Source: Bacteroidota bacterium (GTDB taxonomy: Bacteria; Bacteroidota; Bacteroidia; Chitinophagales; Chitinophagaceae). From it: a DNA stretch of 64,000 bases. The notes below the pieces were generated by a model. It saw only the letters and a program-made list of their open reading frames with translations, was not told where the DNA came from and did not search any database. Positions 50,903 through 58,406 of this stretch are shown here, in pieces. The stretch is taken from the NCBI GenBank assembly GCA_023430465.1, contig JAEZAM010000005.1, positions 4,511 through 68,510 of the forward strand, read 5' to 3'. Every line of letters begins with the position of its first letter. Positions within the stretch are counted from its first letter, which is position 1. The position numbers and the translations under genes are program-made.

Positions 50903-52105
50903 TTATAAGATGTTATTGAAGAAAGCGTGACCCTGTAAACGTCGCTCCAAATACCGATAATAAATTTTTAGAAAATTCTCCTCTGTTACATTTAATTCTT
51001 TGACAGCGTTTAATAGGTAACGTCGTACCTCGGCCTCGGAATGAAATTCGAGAATCGAAGACGTATTAGAGACAGTCGTCAATAACTTTAATAATCTGTC
51101 ATATCGTTTCTCTTGCCATAAATATTTAACCTGGATTCGAAAATATTCACGCCGTTCCCATTGCTGTATAGGGCTGAAGGAAAATAAGCTATCCGCGCTT
51201 AAGTAGGATTGCGTTAACAGATACACTTTCTGCAATTGATTGGTCAAAAGATAGTGTTCACACAGTAACACACGAGCCTGAATCGAATCTTTGGTTTTTT
51301 TGAGTGAGTTAACATCGTTAAAACAAGTTAAAAAAAGCTTATCCGTCGTAACTCCAGCCATCAATTTCAAGGAATCGATACTGCATTTAGAAGACCTCTC
51401 CATCCCCTGCAATCTCAAGTAATACCTTACCGTATCAGCATTTCGATCTTTCCAATATTCCAATAATTCATCATAAACGGCGGCCTTATATTTGTTAGCA
51501 GAGATTAATTGCTTAAAATAATTGTCAGCATTGTGATAATTGCCAGCCTTCAAATTTAGTTTTGCAGCTAGGAATTGAGGTCGCCCGACCAATGACGCTG
51601 AGGGTATAGGAATTCGAACCTTGTGTCCTGCACTATCAATTGTGTCGAGGACACGGTCAAGCATGCCTAAATATTCAAACTCGAACTCAACAGCAAGTTT
51701 AAGCTCCTGGGAAAAGCGCACTTTATCTTTAATTAGTGCGTGGGTTCTAAGAAGAATATCTCTCAATAATTTAACGCTAACGTCCCCTTGCTGCTCAGCA
51801 AACCGGTACGTCAAATACATATTTAATGGGGAATTGTCTATTAAGTTCTCTAATAGGAAGTTACCGCCATAGATCGGATTTCTGACATACCCTTCGTTTA
51901 TTAAAAGTGAATAACCTTCTGCGATGTCATTCCGTTGCATCAAGCTAAAAAACTGATGAACCCAATTTCTATGATCGCACTCTGCATATCCCATTGCGCA
52001 GACATAAAAGTCATTGGCTGACTGATTATCCGATTGCCCTTTTGTATAGCACGACGAGCATACAGAAATCATGCAGCATATAATAAACATACTAGTCTTA
52101 TTCAT
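50903..52105 (-). CDS. Putative lipoprotein immunity protein of orphan RHS cassette B
   Basis: A 400-residue protein from the ATG at 52105 (M-N-K-T-S-M-F-I-I-C-C-M); the frame is open 22 codons further up, inside the end of the toxin gene. Signal ends S-V-C-S-S-C-Y (lipobox). The body is helical, with repeated TPR-like pairs (F-L-A-A-K-L-N-L-K-A-G-N-Y and A-D-N-Y-F-K-Q-L-I). It starts 10 bp after the stop of the RHS orphan at 52116-53183. Long for an immunity protein, but position and lipidation match cassette A. No family recognised. Confidence 0.6.
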   Translation of the reverse strand: MNKTSMFIICCMISVCSSCYTKGQSDNQSANDFYVCAMGYAECDHRNWVHQFFSLMQRNDIAEGYSLLINEGYVRNPIYGGNFLLENLIDNSPLNMYLTYRFAEQQGDVSVKLLRDILLRTHALIKDKVRFSQELKLAVEFEFEYLGMLDRVLDTIDSAGHKVRIPIPSASLVGRPQFLAAKLNLKAGNYHNADNYFKQLISANKYKAAVYDELLEYWKDRNADTVRYYLRLQGMERSSKCSIDSLKLMAGVTTDKLFLTCFNDVNSLKKTKDSIQARVLLCEHYLLTNQLQKVYLLTQSYLSADSLFSFSPIQQWERREYFRIQVKYLWQEKRYDRLLKLLTTVSNTSSILEFHSEAEVRRYLLNAVKELNVTEENFLKIYYRYLERRLQGHAFFNNIL

Positions 52106-52115
52106 GGTATGAATT

Positions 52116-53183
52116 CTAGTTCTCGCTGATAGTTGCATTTGGCTTTTCAAAACGTTGCTTAAGGAGCTCATGAGCGGCTTTCAATTTAGGATCTGGATTT
52201 CCTTCTTTATATTCAACCGTCCTATTTATACCCGTGTTACCACTTCCACTTTGGCTCGGTTTTAATACAGTAACCTCCAGGGAAAAATCATATTTCAAAT
52301 CAGTGATAACGTCCCTGTTTTCCAATATTAAGTTTCCCCATGTGCGAATAATTTGTTGGTTGTTGATATTGTCGCCCGCAACGAATCCATCTGTCATATA
52401 GTTTACGAGCGCCTGTTGCACATATGGATCACTGAGGTCTTCCGGGAACCCCTTGCTTTTACTTGCCGCTCTCATAAGTTTATCTGCCTCGTCCAAAGCT
52501 TGCAAACTTACTTGGCCATAAGCCATTTCCTTTTTATTTATCTGTTGATAGGCCACTTTATTAACGAACACTATAAGATCTACAAGTCCACCGACAATGT
52601 CTGGAGCCATCCGTTCGTTAGCCCAGGTGGCCCGCTTATTATTCTGCCACCGATGCTTCCTGGTATTCTTAGGCATGCCTTCATATTGCTCAATTTTCGG
52701 AGTGGAATCGTCATCCATCTGCAGCGGCTGTGGCTTATTGTCTGGGTGGTTCATGATGACCTTATGGATCGCTGCATCCGTTACCCAAATATGAGTTGCA
52801 AGTTTATAATTTGATACTACTTTCTCGTAGGTGTTCAATCTATACAGAGAGACAGAATACTGATTTTTCGAAAGATACTGCAAAAATTCTGCTCCATCTA
52901 AGTCAATTCCGTCTATAGGCCGATTAGAAGCGAATTGGTATGGTGTCAGCATTGGATAATTTTGACTAAGTGGGTCAAGGCTTAGAAACTTCCCAATTCT
53001 CGGATTATATATCCTGAGTCCATAATCCTGCTGATTACCTTCCCCCTTCACTTCGTTATCGTTCTCTTTCCCATTAAACCCATACCTATACAGGCTTCCA
53101 GCATCGAACTTCCTCCCAGGCATTACCATCCCAAAGGGATAATAGTCCGTACCCGTGAAACGTCGGCGGGAAAAGGATTTCAA
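52116..53183 (-). CDS. Orphan RHS C-terminal cassette B, unknown toxin
   Basis: A 355-residue frame. The first 17 residues (M-K-S-F-S-R-R-R-F) precede the core Y-Y-P-F-G-M-V-M-P-G-R and are probably not real protein; coding identity begins at the core (Y-G-F-N-G-K-E, G-K-F-L-S-L-D-P-L, Y-Q-F-A-S-N-R-P, D-L-D-G-A-E). The variable domain (about residues 105-355) has H-I-W-V-T-D-A-A-I-H-K-V, a basic R-K-H-R-W-Q-N-N-K-R stretch, W-A-N-E-R-M-A-P-D-I-V-G-G, and a soluble tail. No toxin fold was recognised. The frame is intact; a lipoprotein immunity candidate follows after 10 bp. Confidence 0.7.
   Translation of the reverse strand: MKSFSRRRFTGTDYYPFGMVMPGRKFDAGSLYRYGFNGKENDNEVKGEGNQQDYGLRIYNPRIGKFLSLDPLSQNYPMLTPYQFASNRPIDGIDLDGAEFLQYLSKNQYSVSLYRLNTYEKVVSNYKLATHIWVTDAAIHKVIMNHPDNKPQPLQMDDDSTPKIEQYEGMPKNTRKHRWQNNKRATWANERMAPDIVGGLVDLIVFVNKVAYQQINKKEMAYGQVSLQALDEADKLMRAASKSKGFPEDLSDPYVQQALVNYMTDGFVAGDNINNQQIIRTWGNLILENRDVITDLKYDFSLEVTVLKPSQSGSGNTGINRTVEYKEGNPDPKLKAAHELLKQRFEKPNATISEN
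53116..53141 (-). repeat. 26-bp RHS core junction, cassette B
   Basis: Same 26 bp as the other four RHS core copies. Confidence 0.9.
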
Positions 53184-53231
53184 AGAACATTGCTACGTGC
53201 AATTAAAGCATTTATTTGATGTTTTCGGCAT
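53179..53231 (-). repeat. Conserved ~50-bp cassette leader, copy B
   Basis: Plus-strand TTCAAAGAAC, then GCAATTAAA about 12 bp on, then GATGTTTTCGGCAT. It aligns with 50521-50570 and, less well, with 57075-57125. It lies about 37 bp upstream of the 26-bp junction of cassette B. Confidence 0.7.
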
Positions 53232-53478
53232 CATTTCGAGTAGAAAAATACATGTAAAACCGTCAAACGAGGCGTCGGTGGCTGATCTTCCAGCCGCCTT
53301 CTACAGTATTTGACATCTAATCGTCATAACCTCCCTAAACCGCGTATCTATGTATAAAACAGGCAGCCGTGCAGAGAATCTCCTAAAATGCAAACAGCAA
53401 GTAATGGAGAATAAAAGAACGTCTTGTTATGCAAGAGTTTTATTCAGCTATCATGGCTGCCAACGCAATCGATTTTAT

Positions 53479-53898
53479 TTAGTACTCTTGACACCAAACT
53501 AGTCTACCTCGATTGATCCACGCCCACATTTTGTTAGTAAGATAACTCGCTAGTGTTTTAGTTATTACAAATTTCGTATCCAGGTTTACGATGTCCCATT
53601 CTCCGGCGGAATTTATTTTCCGGCAGTCAAAACCTATCGAATTCGAATTTATTTTCGAAAAGCTGACAAATGGCCCACGCCAGGTTATTTCACTCATTGA
53701 AAAAATCTCAAACGATCTCGGAGAAAAGATTTTTAATGAATGAACGTGGCCGTAAAATGACAAAATTGTTGTGGGTATCCCAATATTGATATCGGTTGGC
53801 TCCAATGTAACGATGCCAGCGTCGTTAAGTTTTAGTTCAAATTTATATTTACCGTTACCATTGTTTAGTGCCGCGATCATGCTTTGAATATACTCCAT
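53479..53898 (-). CDS. SMI1/KNR4-like immunity protein of cassette C
   Basis: A 139-residue soluble protein from the ATG at 53898 (M-E-Y-I-Q-S-M-I-A-A-L). The frame is also open 10 codons upstream, but the toxin stop (TGA 53902-53900) lies 1 bp before this ATG. The pattern L-S-F-Y-G-H-V-H-S-L-K-I, I-G-F-D-C-R-K and W-A-W-I-N-R-G-R loosely resembles the SMI1/KNR4 immunity fold. The tight junction to the preceding toxin reading frame supports cognate pairing. Confidence 0.6.
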   Translation of the reverse strand: MEYIQSMIAALNNGNGKYKFELKLNDAGIVTLEPTDINIGIPTTILSFYGHVHSLKIFSPRSFEIFSMSEITWRGPFVSFSKINSNSIGFDCRKINSAGEWDIVNLDTKFVITKTLASYLTNKMWAWINRGRLVWCQEY

Positions 53899-53899
53899 G

Positions 53900-54176
53900 T
53901 CAATCTTTTTTCTTGGTTGCCTGTTCAAGAGCCTGATTAGCTTTTCCCACTTTTTTCAGCTCCTTTCTTATTTCACTTTTGAATGCCGTAACTACCTTCT
54001 TTTGTTTTGGACTAAGTTTGGGTTGATTTTTCAAGGGTTTACCATTTTGACCAACTCGAACCTCTTTTCCGCCACCTTTTACATGGGCATGTGCAGGTTT
54101 GTGAACGTCATTTGATCCATGCGATTTAATTTCGACCCCGTCCTTTTTACCTAAAACCTTCCCCGGGCGACTAGGA
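53900..54176 (-). pseudogene. Frameshifted 3' end of orphan RHS cassette C toxin
   Basis: Downstream of the premature stop of cassette C, the next frame continues as a toxin tail: S-R-P-G-K-V-L-G-K-K-D-G-V-E-I, then H-K-P-A-H-A-H-V-K-G-G-G and K-L-S-P-K-Q-K-K-V-V. The H-K-P-x-H-x-H-V block is a known toxin-end pattern in polymorphic toxins (recalled). Deleting one base at about 54174-54178 (minus strand CTCTCCT) joins the two frames as N-L-S-S-R-P-G-K. It ends 1 bp before the immunity ATG, which confirms that this is the true toxin end. Confidence 0.7.
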
Positions 54177-54995
54177 GAGGTTGAATTTGCCGATGCCGCC
54201 TCCGTATTTATTATTTGCTGACGTCGCCTGAGAATTTGTTGACTGCTCTGGTGACTTTTCGATGTTCTTACTGTTATCAACCGCACCCTCTAGTCCAGCC
54301 AATTTGTTCAACGCCCATCCAAGATCAACGGTAGCTGCAGTGATCACGGCCGCGCCGTAAGTTGTTGTAACTGCACCTGCCAGAGCAGTGGGCGCACCGA
54401 CTACCGCACCTACACCCGTCCCGCTAGCTGTCGCACCAATTGCCATCGCGGTCGTACCCCCGGATGCAACGCTTGTACCTATCAATAGTGCTGAAACATC
54501 ACCTAGTATCCTGCCGTAGAGGTAGATGGATTTATCATAATCATTGTCATAGTCATCTAGATTCGCGGTATTGATGAACGGTATATTGTCTGTAATACCG
54601 CCAGACAACGCATTGACATTCGCGTTAGCAAAGCCCCGTAAAGCTATGGAGGATTCTGTTGCATATACGCCTAATTTAGCTTTAGCATTTGAAAGAATTT
54701 GTTGCAATTGCGCCTTGGAATACTCTAAACCATCTAGGTCGATGCCATCAATCGGTCGATTACTAGCAAACTGGTAAGGTGTCAGTTCAGGAAATTCACC
54801 GACTAGGGGATCAGCACTAAAAAATTTGCCAAGTCTCGGATCGTAGATCCGCATCCCATAATCCTGCTGATTTCCATCCCCCTTTACTTCGTTGTCGTTC
54901 TCTTTACCATTAAATCCGTACCTATAAAGGCTTCCAGCATCAAACTTGCGCCCAGGCATTACCATCCCAAAGGGATAGTATTCGAGTGTTGTCAC
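54171..54995 (-). CDS. Orphan RHS C-terminal cassette C, truncated by frameshift
   Basis: A 274-residue frame: M-T-T-L-E then Y-Y-P-F-G-M-V-M-P-G-R-K-F and the core (Y-G-F-N-G-K-E, G-K-F-F-S-A-D-P-L, Y-Q-F-A-S-N-R-P, D-L-D-G-L-E). The variable part has an Ala/Gly-rich hydrophobic stretch (G-T-S-V-A-S-G-G-T-T-A-M-A-I-G-A-T-A) that resembles the pre-toxin membrane-helix region of other RHS toxins. It then ends early at TAG 54173-54171; the toxin end continues in another frame (53900-54176). As sequenced it cannot make the full toxin. Confidence 0.72.
   Translation of the reverse strand: MTTLEYYPFGMVMPGRKFDAGSLYRYGFNGKENDNEVKGDGNQQDYGMRIYDPRLGKFFSADPLVGEFPELTPYQFASNRPIDGIDLDGLEYSKAQLQQILSNAKAKLGVYATESSIALRGFANANVNALSGGITDNIPFINTANLDDYDNDYDKSIYLYGRILGDVSALLIGTSVASGGTTAMAIGATASGTGVGAVVGAPTALAGAVTTTYGAAVITAATVDLGWALNKLAGLEGAVDNSKNIEKSPEQSTNSQATSANNKYGGGIGKFNLS
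54952..54977 (-). repeat. 26-bp RHS core junction, cassette C
   Basis: Same 26 bp as the other RHS core copies. Confidence 0.9.
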
Positions 54996-55355
54996 AGCCG
55001 CGTAATCTAATCAAAGAACTTAGGCATCAAAACCCGCTCATTCACTAAAATTGTAGTCAGCAACTTTACCACCCTATTAAAGTTCTCCGAATCCAATTAA
55101 TGATCTGGAACTAGCTCATTCAAGTAATTTTACGAAGTACGTCCAGTTTCATCTAATTGTTAATTTGGAAATCAGTACCGACAACTATGAATCTTCAAAG
55201 TTGCTCTTTCCGCCTAAAGAATCACTTGCTCGCTCGGGTGCATATTCCCCTTAGCTTCAAAATACACGGACAAGTAAAGTACTCAATTGGTAAGGTCTAA
55301 GACAAAGATTTTTTTAAAGGTAATTAGACCAGAGATCAACAAATTAATCTGTATA
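54996..55355 (-). other. Non-coding gap upstream of cassette C
   Basis: 360 bp with no gene between cassette C and the Imm26-like gene. Only the first part of the leader element is kept (TCAAAGAACTT at 55011-55021); the GCAATTA and TTTTCGGCAT blocks are not found. The rest shows no features I can name. Confidence 0.55.
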
Positions 55356-55925
55356 TCACTCACGGTTTTTCCGATAATACTTTTCGTTTTCGAAATCCCA
55401 GATAAGTTCGCCGGGCTGCGGTAAATACCGAGGGTCGTCAATGTTTAAGACAACCTTACCTAGTTCAAAGTAAGGATTTTTTTTACCTGCCAAATGATCT
55501 TCTATGCGCTGTACAAGAGATATTTCATTCCATCCCCCTGCACTTTCCAACCCGATGCACTCCTCTGGTTTAGCAGCCTTTTCAATATTCGTATGATGCC
55601 AAAATATAACACAATCACTTATGTTTACAGTATCTTGGCGGAAGGATGGGGGTATTTTCTGGATGTCAGTTTGGTCCAATTCCTGGAACCCAATCACCTC
55701 AAAAAGACCTTTTGTTATGACTGATTTGAATATACTGGCATAAAAAATAAACTGCTCCTTGGAGAGTTGATCTATTGGAGGTAATGGTTCTCCTACGGTT
55801 ATCAATTTATGATATATACCCACCCCGTACTCATACATCAGCCTCCCGAATATTACCCGGTCGCAGGAAAGATTGATTTTTATATATGATCCTACTTTAA
55901 ATTTCTGCCTCAATTTTGCCGTCAT
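55356..55925 (-). CDS. Imm26-like immunity protein of cassette D
   Basis: A 189-residue soluble protein. It opens with a basic K-L-R-Q-K-F-K-V-G-S-Y-I-K-I and has R-V-I-F-G-R-L-M-Y-E-Y-G-V-G-I-Y, close to the start of the Imm26 family (V-x-x-x-D-G-x-Y-A-x-G-R-x-x-x). The mid part has V-I-F-W-H-H-T-N and the end L-P-Q-P-G-E-L-I-W-D-F. Its ATG overlaps the present stop of the cassette D toxin (ATGA). Imm26 proteins pair with nuclease-type toxins in other polymorphic systems (recalled). Confidence 0.6.
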   Translation of the reverse strand: MTAKLRQKFKVGSYIKINLSCDRVIFGRLMYEYGVGIYHKLITVGEPLPPIDQLSKEQFIFYASIFKSVITKGLFEVIGFQELDQTDIQKIPPSFRQDTVNISDCVIFWHHTNIEKAAKPEECIGLESAGGWNEISLVQRIEDHLAGKKNPYFELGKVVLNIDDPRYLPQPGELIWDFENEKYYRKNRE

Positions 55926-57025
55926 AGTTTATCGTTGTCCTGTCGGGGTATCTCTTGCATTATTGTTAGGAATTGACCCAAATTCGGCGCGTGCAGCCTG
56001 GTCGTACAACGCGCGACGCTTGTTACTTCTGGAAACGGCGCGAATTTTATTTCTTGAAGTCCCCCCTCACTTTGGGCACCACCGTGGTTATCTACCAAAT
56101 GCTGTTCACGTCCCCTTATCGCTGGTTGATTAGCGGAATATTTATCTAGCCGTGCCACACCATACCCTTCGTTGTTCAAGATAGTATGATTTGCTTCACG
56201 ACCCAAAATCGCCTTTTCGGCTTCAGCGGTTGTTGGCGCGCCACCGGTGTAGGTACCGGAGGTTCTCCCTGAATATACCGTGGAGGTGCCATCCGGATTA
56301 ATCTTAGTTTTGGTGTACGTGACCCAAAAATTTCTTGGTTTACGATTGGTATTATCGCCGTCATCTGGGGCTTTTTCAGGAGCTGGAACAGGCGAAGGTA
56401 CGGGCTCAGTCTGAATGGGCAGGTAGATCGGTGCGCCTTCTGGCCAATAATCCGACAACCACTGAGGAAGCTCCTCGGGGGAGGCAGGCGGAAGATCAAA
56501 TCCCCGTCCCGGTCCTGTCCACCCTCGCCAAAAAAGATACTCGTTAGAGGTACCTCCAATTTCTGGGTATAGGTCAGTGGCTACATCTTGCGGAGTAGCG
56601 CGCCCGGATGTAAATATCCTGCCTATCCATCCTAATACCCCAGTAGTAACAGCCTTTACAACGGCCGTCCGGGACATCGCCTGACGATTTACGAGGTGTA
56701 CTAACTTCCCATTGCCCTTTTTCCAAGCAACTTTTAACTTGGTTTCTCCAAGCTTTTCTTCGGTTATGGTAATCGCCTCTTGTTCTTCCAAACCGTCGAG
56801 GTCAACTGCCATAATGGGAGAGTTCCCCGCAAATTGATACGGCGTGTAATAGGGATAAGACTGAGTAAGTGGATCAACAGATAAGAAACGAGCAACGCCC
56901 GGACTATATATTCTAAATCCGTAATCGTAAGTGGAGGTCTCGAACGGCTCAGGATCATTCTCCTTCCCATTAAACCCATACCTGTACTGGCTTCCGGCAT
57001 CAAACTTTCTTCCAGGCATTACCAT
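55922..57025 (-). CDS. Orphan RHS C-terminal cassette D, frameshifted nuclease-like toxin
   Basis: A 367-residue frame starting M-V-M-P-G-R-K-F with the core (Y-G-F-N-G-K-E, A-R-F-L-S-V-D-P-L, Y-Q-F-A-G-N-S-P, D-L-D-G-L-E). The toxin region near residues 235-320 has F-W-V-T-Y-T-K-T, T-V-Y-S-G-R-T-S-G, G-R-E-A-N-H and A-I-R-G-R-E-Q-H-L-V-D, similar to GIY-YIG-like toxin domains (weak). After Q-S-E-G-G the frame changes: a run of six G on the minus strand (56066-56061) lacks one base. One added G restores G-G-T-S-R-N-K-I and R-A-L-Y-D-Q-A-A-R-A-E-F-G-S, a familiar toxin end, stopping at TAA 55931-55929, three bp before the immunity ATG. As sequenced the tail is out of frame. Confidence 0.75.
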   Translation of the reverse strand: MVMPGRKFDAGSQYRYGFNGKENDPEPFETSTYDYGFRIYSPGVARFLSVDPLTQSYPYYTPYQFAGNSPIMAVDLDGLEEQEAITITEEKLGETKLKVAWKKGNGKLVHLVNRQAMSRTAVVKAVTTGVLGWIGRIFTSGRATPQDVATDLYPEIGGTSNEYLFWRGWTGPGRGFDLPPASPEELPQWLSDYWPEGAPIYLPIQTEPVPSPVPAPEKAPDDGDNTNRKPRNFWVTYTKTKINPDGTSTVYSGRTSGTYTGGAPTTAEAEKAILGREANHTILNNEGYGVARLDKYSANQPAIRGREQHLVDNHGGAQSEGGLQEIKFAPFPEVTSVARCTTRLHAPNLGQFLTIMQEIPRQDNDKL

Positions 57026-57037
57026 CCCAAAGGGATA
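57012..57037 (-). repeat. 26-bp RHS core junction, cassette D
   Basis: Same 26 bp as the other RHS core copies. Confidence 0.9.
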
Positions 57038-57074
57038 GTATCTAATTTCTCTACGTTATAGGTAGGGTGGGCGA

Positions 57075-57125
57075 TTCAAAGAACTAAAGCTGTAGCAATT
57101 ATAGCACTATTTGGAGGTTTTGGTC
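57075..57125 (-). repeat. Conserved ~50-bp cassette leader, copy D
   Basis: Plus-strand TTCAAAGAAC, then TAGCAATTATAGCA and GGTTTTGG; aligned with 50521-50570 and 53179-53231. It lies directly in front of the recombinase gene, about 30 bp from its ATG. Confidence 0.6.
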
Positions 57126-57154
57126 GCTTTTCTGTGATATTTTGCGTCAAAAAA

Positions 57155-58219
57155 ATGCAGAAATCTTACGACTTTGATAGCTACTTCCGAAAATTCATAA
57201 GGGATAGTCGAACCGGTCGCCGACTTCAGCCCAGTGGCCGAAAATTGACGGCAGGGACGATTGCCAACTATCAGTTTACCCGATCCCTAATTTTATCTTT
57301 CTCCGATACAAAAGAATTTAAGCTGAGAATTCTGTCTGCCCGGAAACTGACTGCAAGACAGAATATCAGTGAAAAAAGGTATTGGAACAGGTTTTACAAC
57401 CGCTTCAGTGCCTATTTACATGACGAGAAAGGGTACAGCGATAACTATGTAGGTGTTACGATCAAAAATTTGAAATGCTTCATGAACTATCTGAATCGAG
57501 ACCTGGCACTCGGAATAGGAGATTTCCACAAGTCGTTTCATGTCAGGAAAGAAGAGGTACCCATCTACCCATTAACTCCAGAGCAATTGCAATTCCTAAT
57601 AAGCGATGGTGTCTTCCACAGTTCGTTAAGTAAAATGATGTTGGAGGTCAGGGATTTCTTCATTTTCGGTTGCACCGTCGCGTTGCGATTTTCAGACCTG
57701 TCGGCATTACGATCTGGAAATGTACAATACATCAATGGGCAGGCTCACCTGGCTGTCAAATCGATAAAGACAGGCTCTGCGACATTAGTCCGGCTACCTC
57801 CATACGCTGTTCAGATAATTGACCGCTACAAGAAGGGCAGAAGGTTGTTGCCTAAATTCAACGTCACTAATTTAAACAAGTATATTAAGCTGCTCCTGGA
57901 AAAAGCAGGTTTTACGCAGCCGGTAGAGGTGGTGCGTTCAAAACGCGGGCGGCCATTCAATGGGTCCGGGAAGGGAAGCGTGGTCCGGTTTTCAGATCTG
58001 GCAACGACTCATACCATGCGTCGGACAGCGATCACAACAATGTTGAGCCTTGGTGTGCCGGAGCAGGTGGTCAGAAAAATTAGCGGGCATTCGCCGCTGT
58101 CGGCAGCGAACAAGTTTACTGTGCCATCCGCTGACATTGCTTTCCATAACATACTGCCCGCGTGGGTATACTCGTTCCGCCGCTGTCCTGCTACTCCCTC
58201 ATTCTCATCAACAATCTGA
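57155..58219 (+). CDS. Tyrosine recombinase, catalytic Tyr not seen
   Basis: A 354-residue integrase from the ATG at 57155 (M-Q-K-S-Y-D-F-D-S); GTG 57134 is also in frame. The N-terminal SAM-like domain (about residues 70-125; Y-L-H-D-E-K-G-Y-S-D-N-Y-V-G) and catalytic domain fit the Bacteroidota phage_int_SAM_5 group. Seen: the first Arg in V-A-L-R-F-S-D-L, H-T-M-R-R (His-x-x-Arg) and S-G-H-S-P-L-S (Gly-His). The nucleophilic Tyr expected 8-9 residues later in F-Y-x-Y is missing; the segment reads A-A-N-K-F-T-V-P-S, and the following 40 residues lack family features. The C-terminus is probably changed by mutation or recombination, so activity is doubtful. It sits at the right end of the cassette array, divergent from cassette D. 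Confidence 0.8.
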   Translation: MQKSYDFDSYFRKFIRDSRTGRRLQPSGRKLTAGTIANYQFTRSLILSFSDTKEFKLRILSARKLTARQNISEKRYWNRFYNRFSAYLHDEKGYSDNYVGVTIKNLKCFMNYLNRDLALGIGDFHKSFHVRKEEVPIYPLTPEQLQFLISDGVFHSSLSKMMLEVRDFFIFGCTVALRFSDLSALRSGNVQYINGQAHLAVKSIKTGSATLVRLPPYAVQIIDRYKKGRRLLPKFNVTNLNKYIKLLLEKAGFTQPVEVVRSKRGRPFNGSGKGSVVRFSDLATTHTMRRTAITTMLSLGVPEQVVRKISGHSPLSAANKFTVPSADIAFHNILPAWVYSFRRCPATPSFSSTI

Positions 58220-58406
58220 CTTCCGACCGCCCGCAATGCATGCCTTTACCAAAGTCAACTGCAGGTACTCTTTTTATAATTATCAGTAAATAATATCCCA
58301 TCCATCTTTTCAACACTGGCTAATCGATCTTGCCCATGCAGACGATCCATAAAAGGCAAATGCAAAACAAAATATTAGCAGACCAGCAATTCCTCACCAC
58401 CCAAAC

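Noticed and set aside
55873..56133. Plus-strand open frame opposite cassette D and its immunity gene
   Set aside because: It is a shadow of the minus-strand toxin and immunity genes, with no family features or start signal.
44978..58400. Direct repeats (att sites) flanking the whole island
   Set aside because: I compared the left edge (about 44,980-45,010) with the right edge (about 58,220-58,400) and found no convincing repeat by eye, and no tRNA gene at either end.
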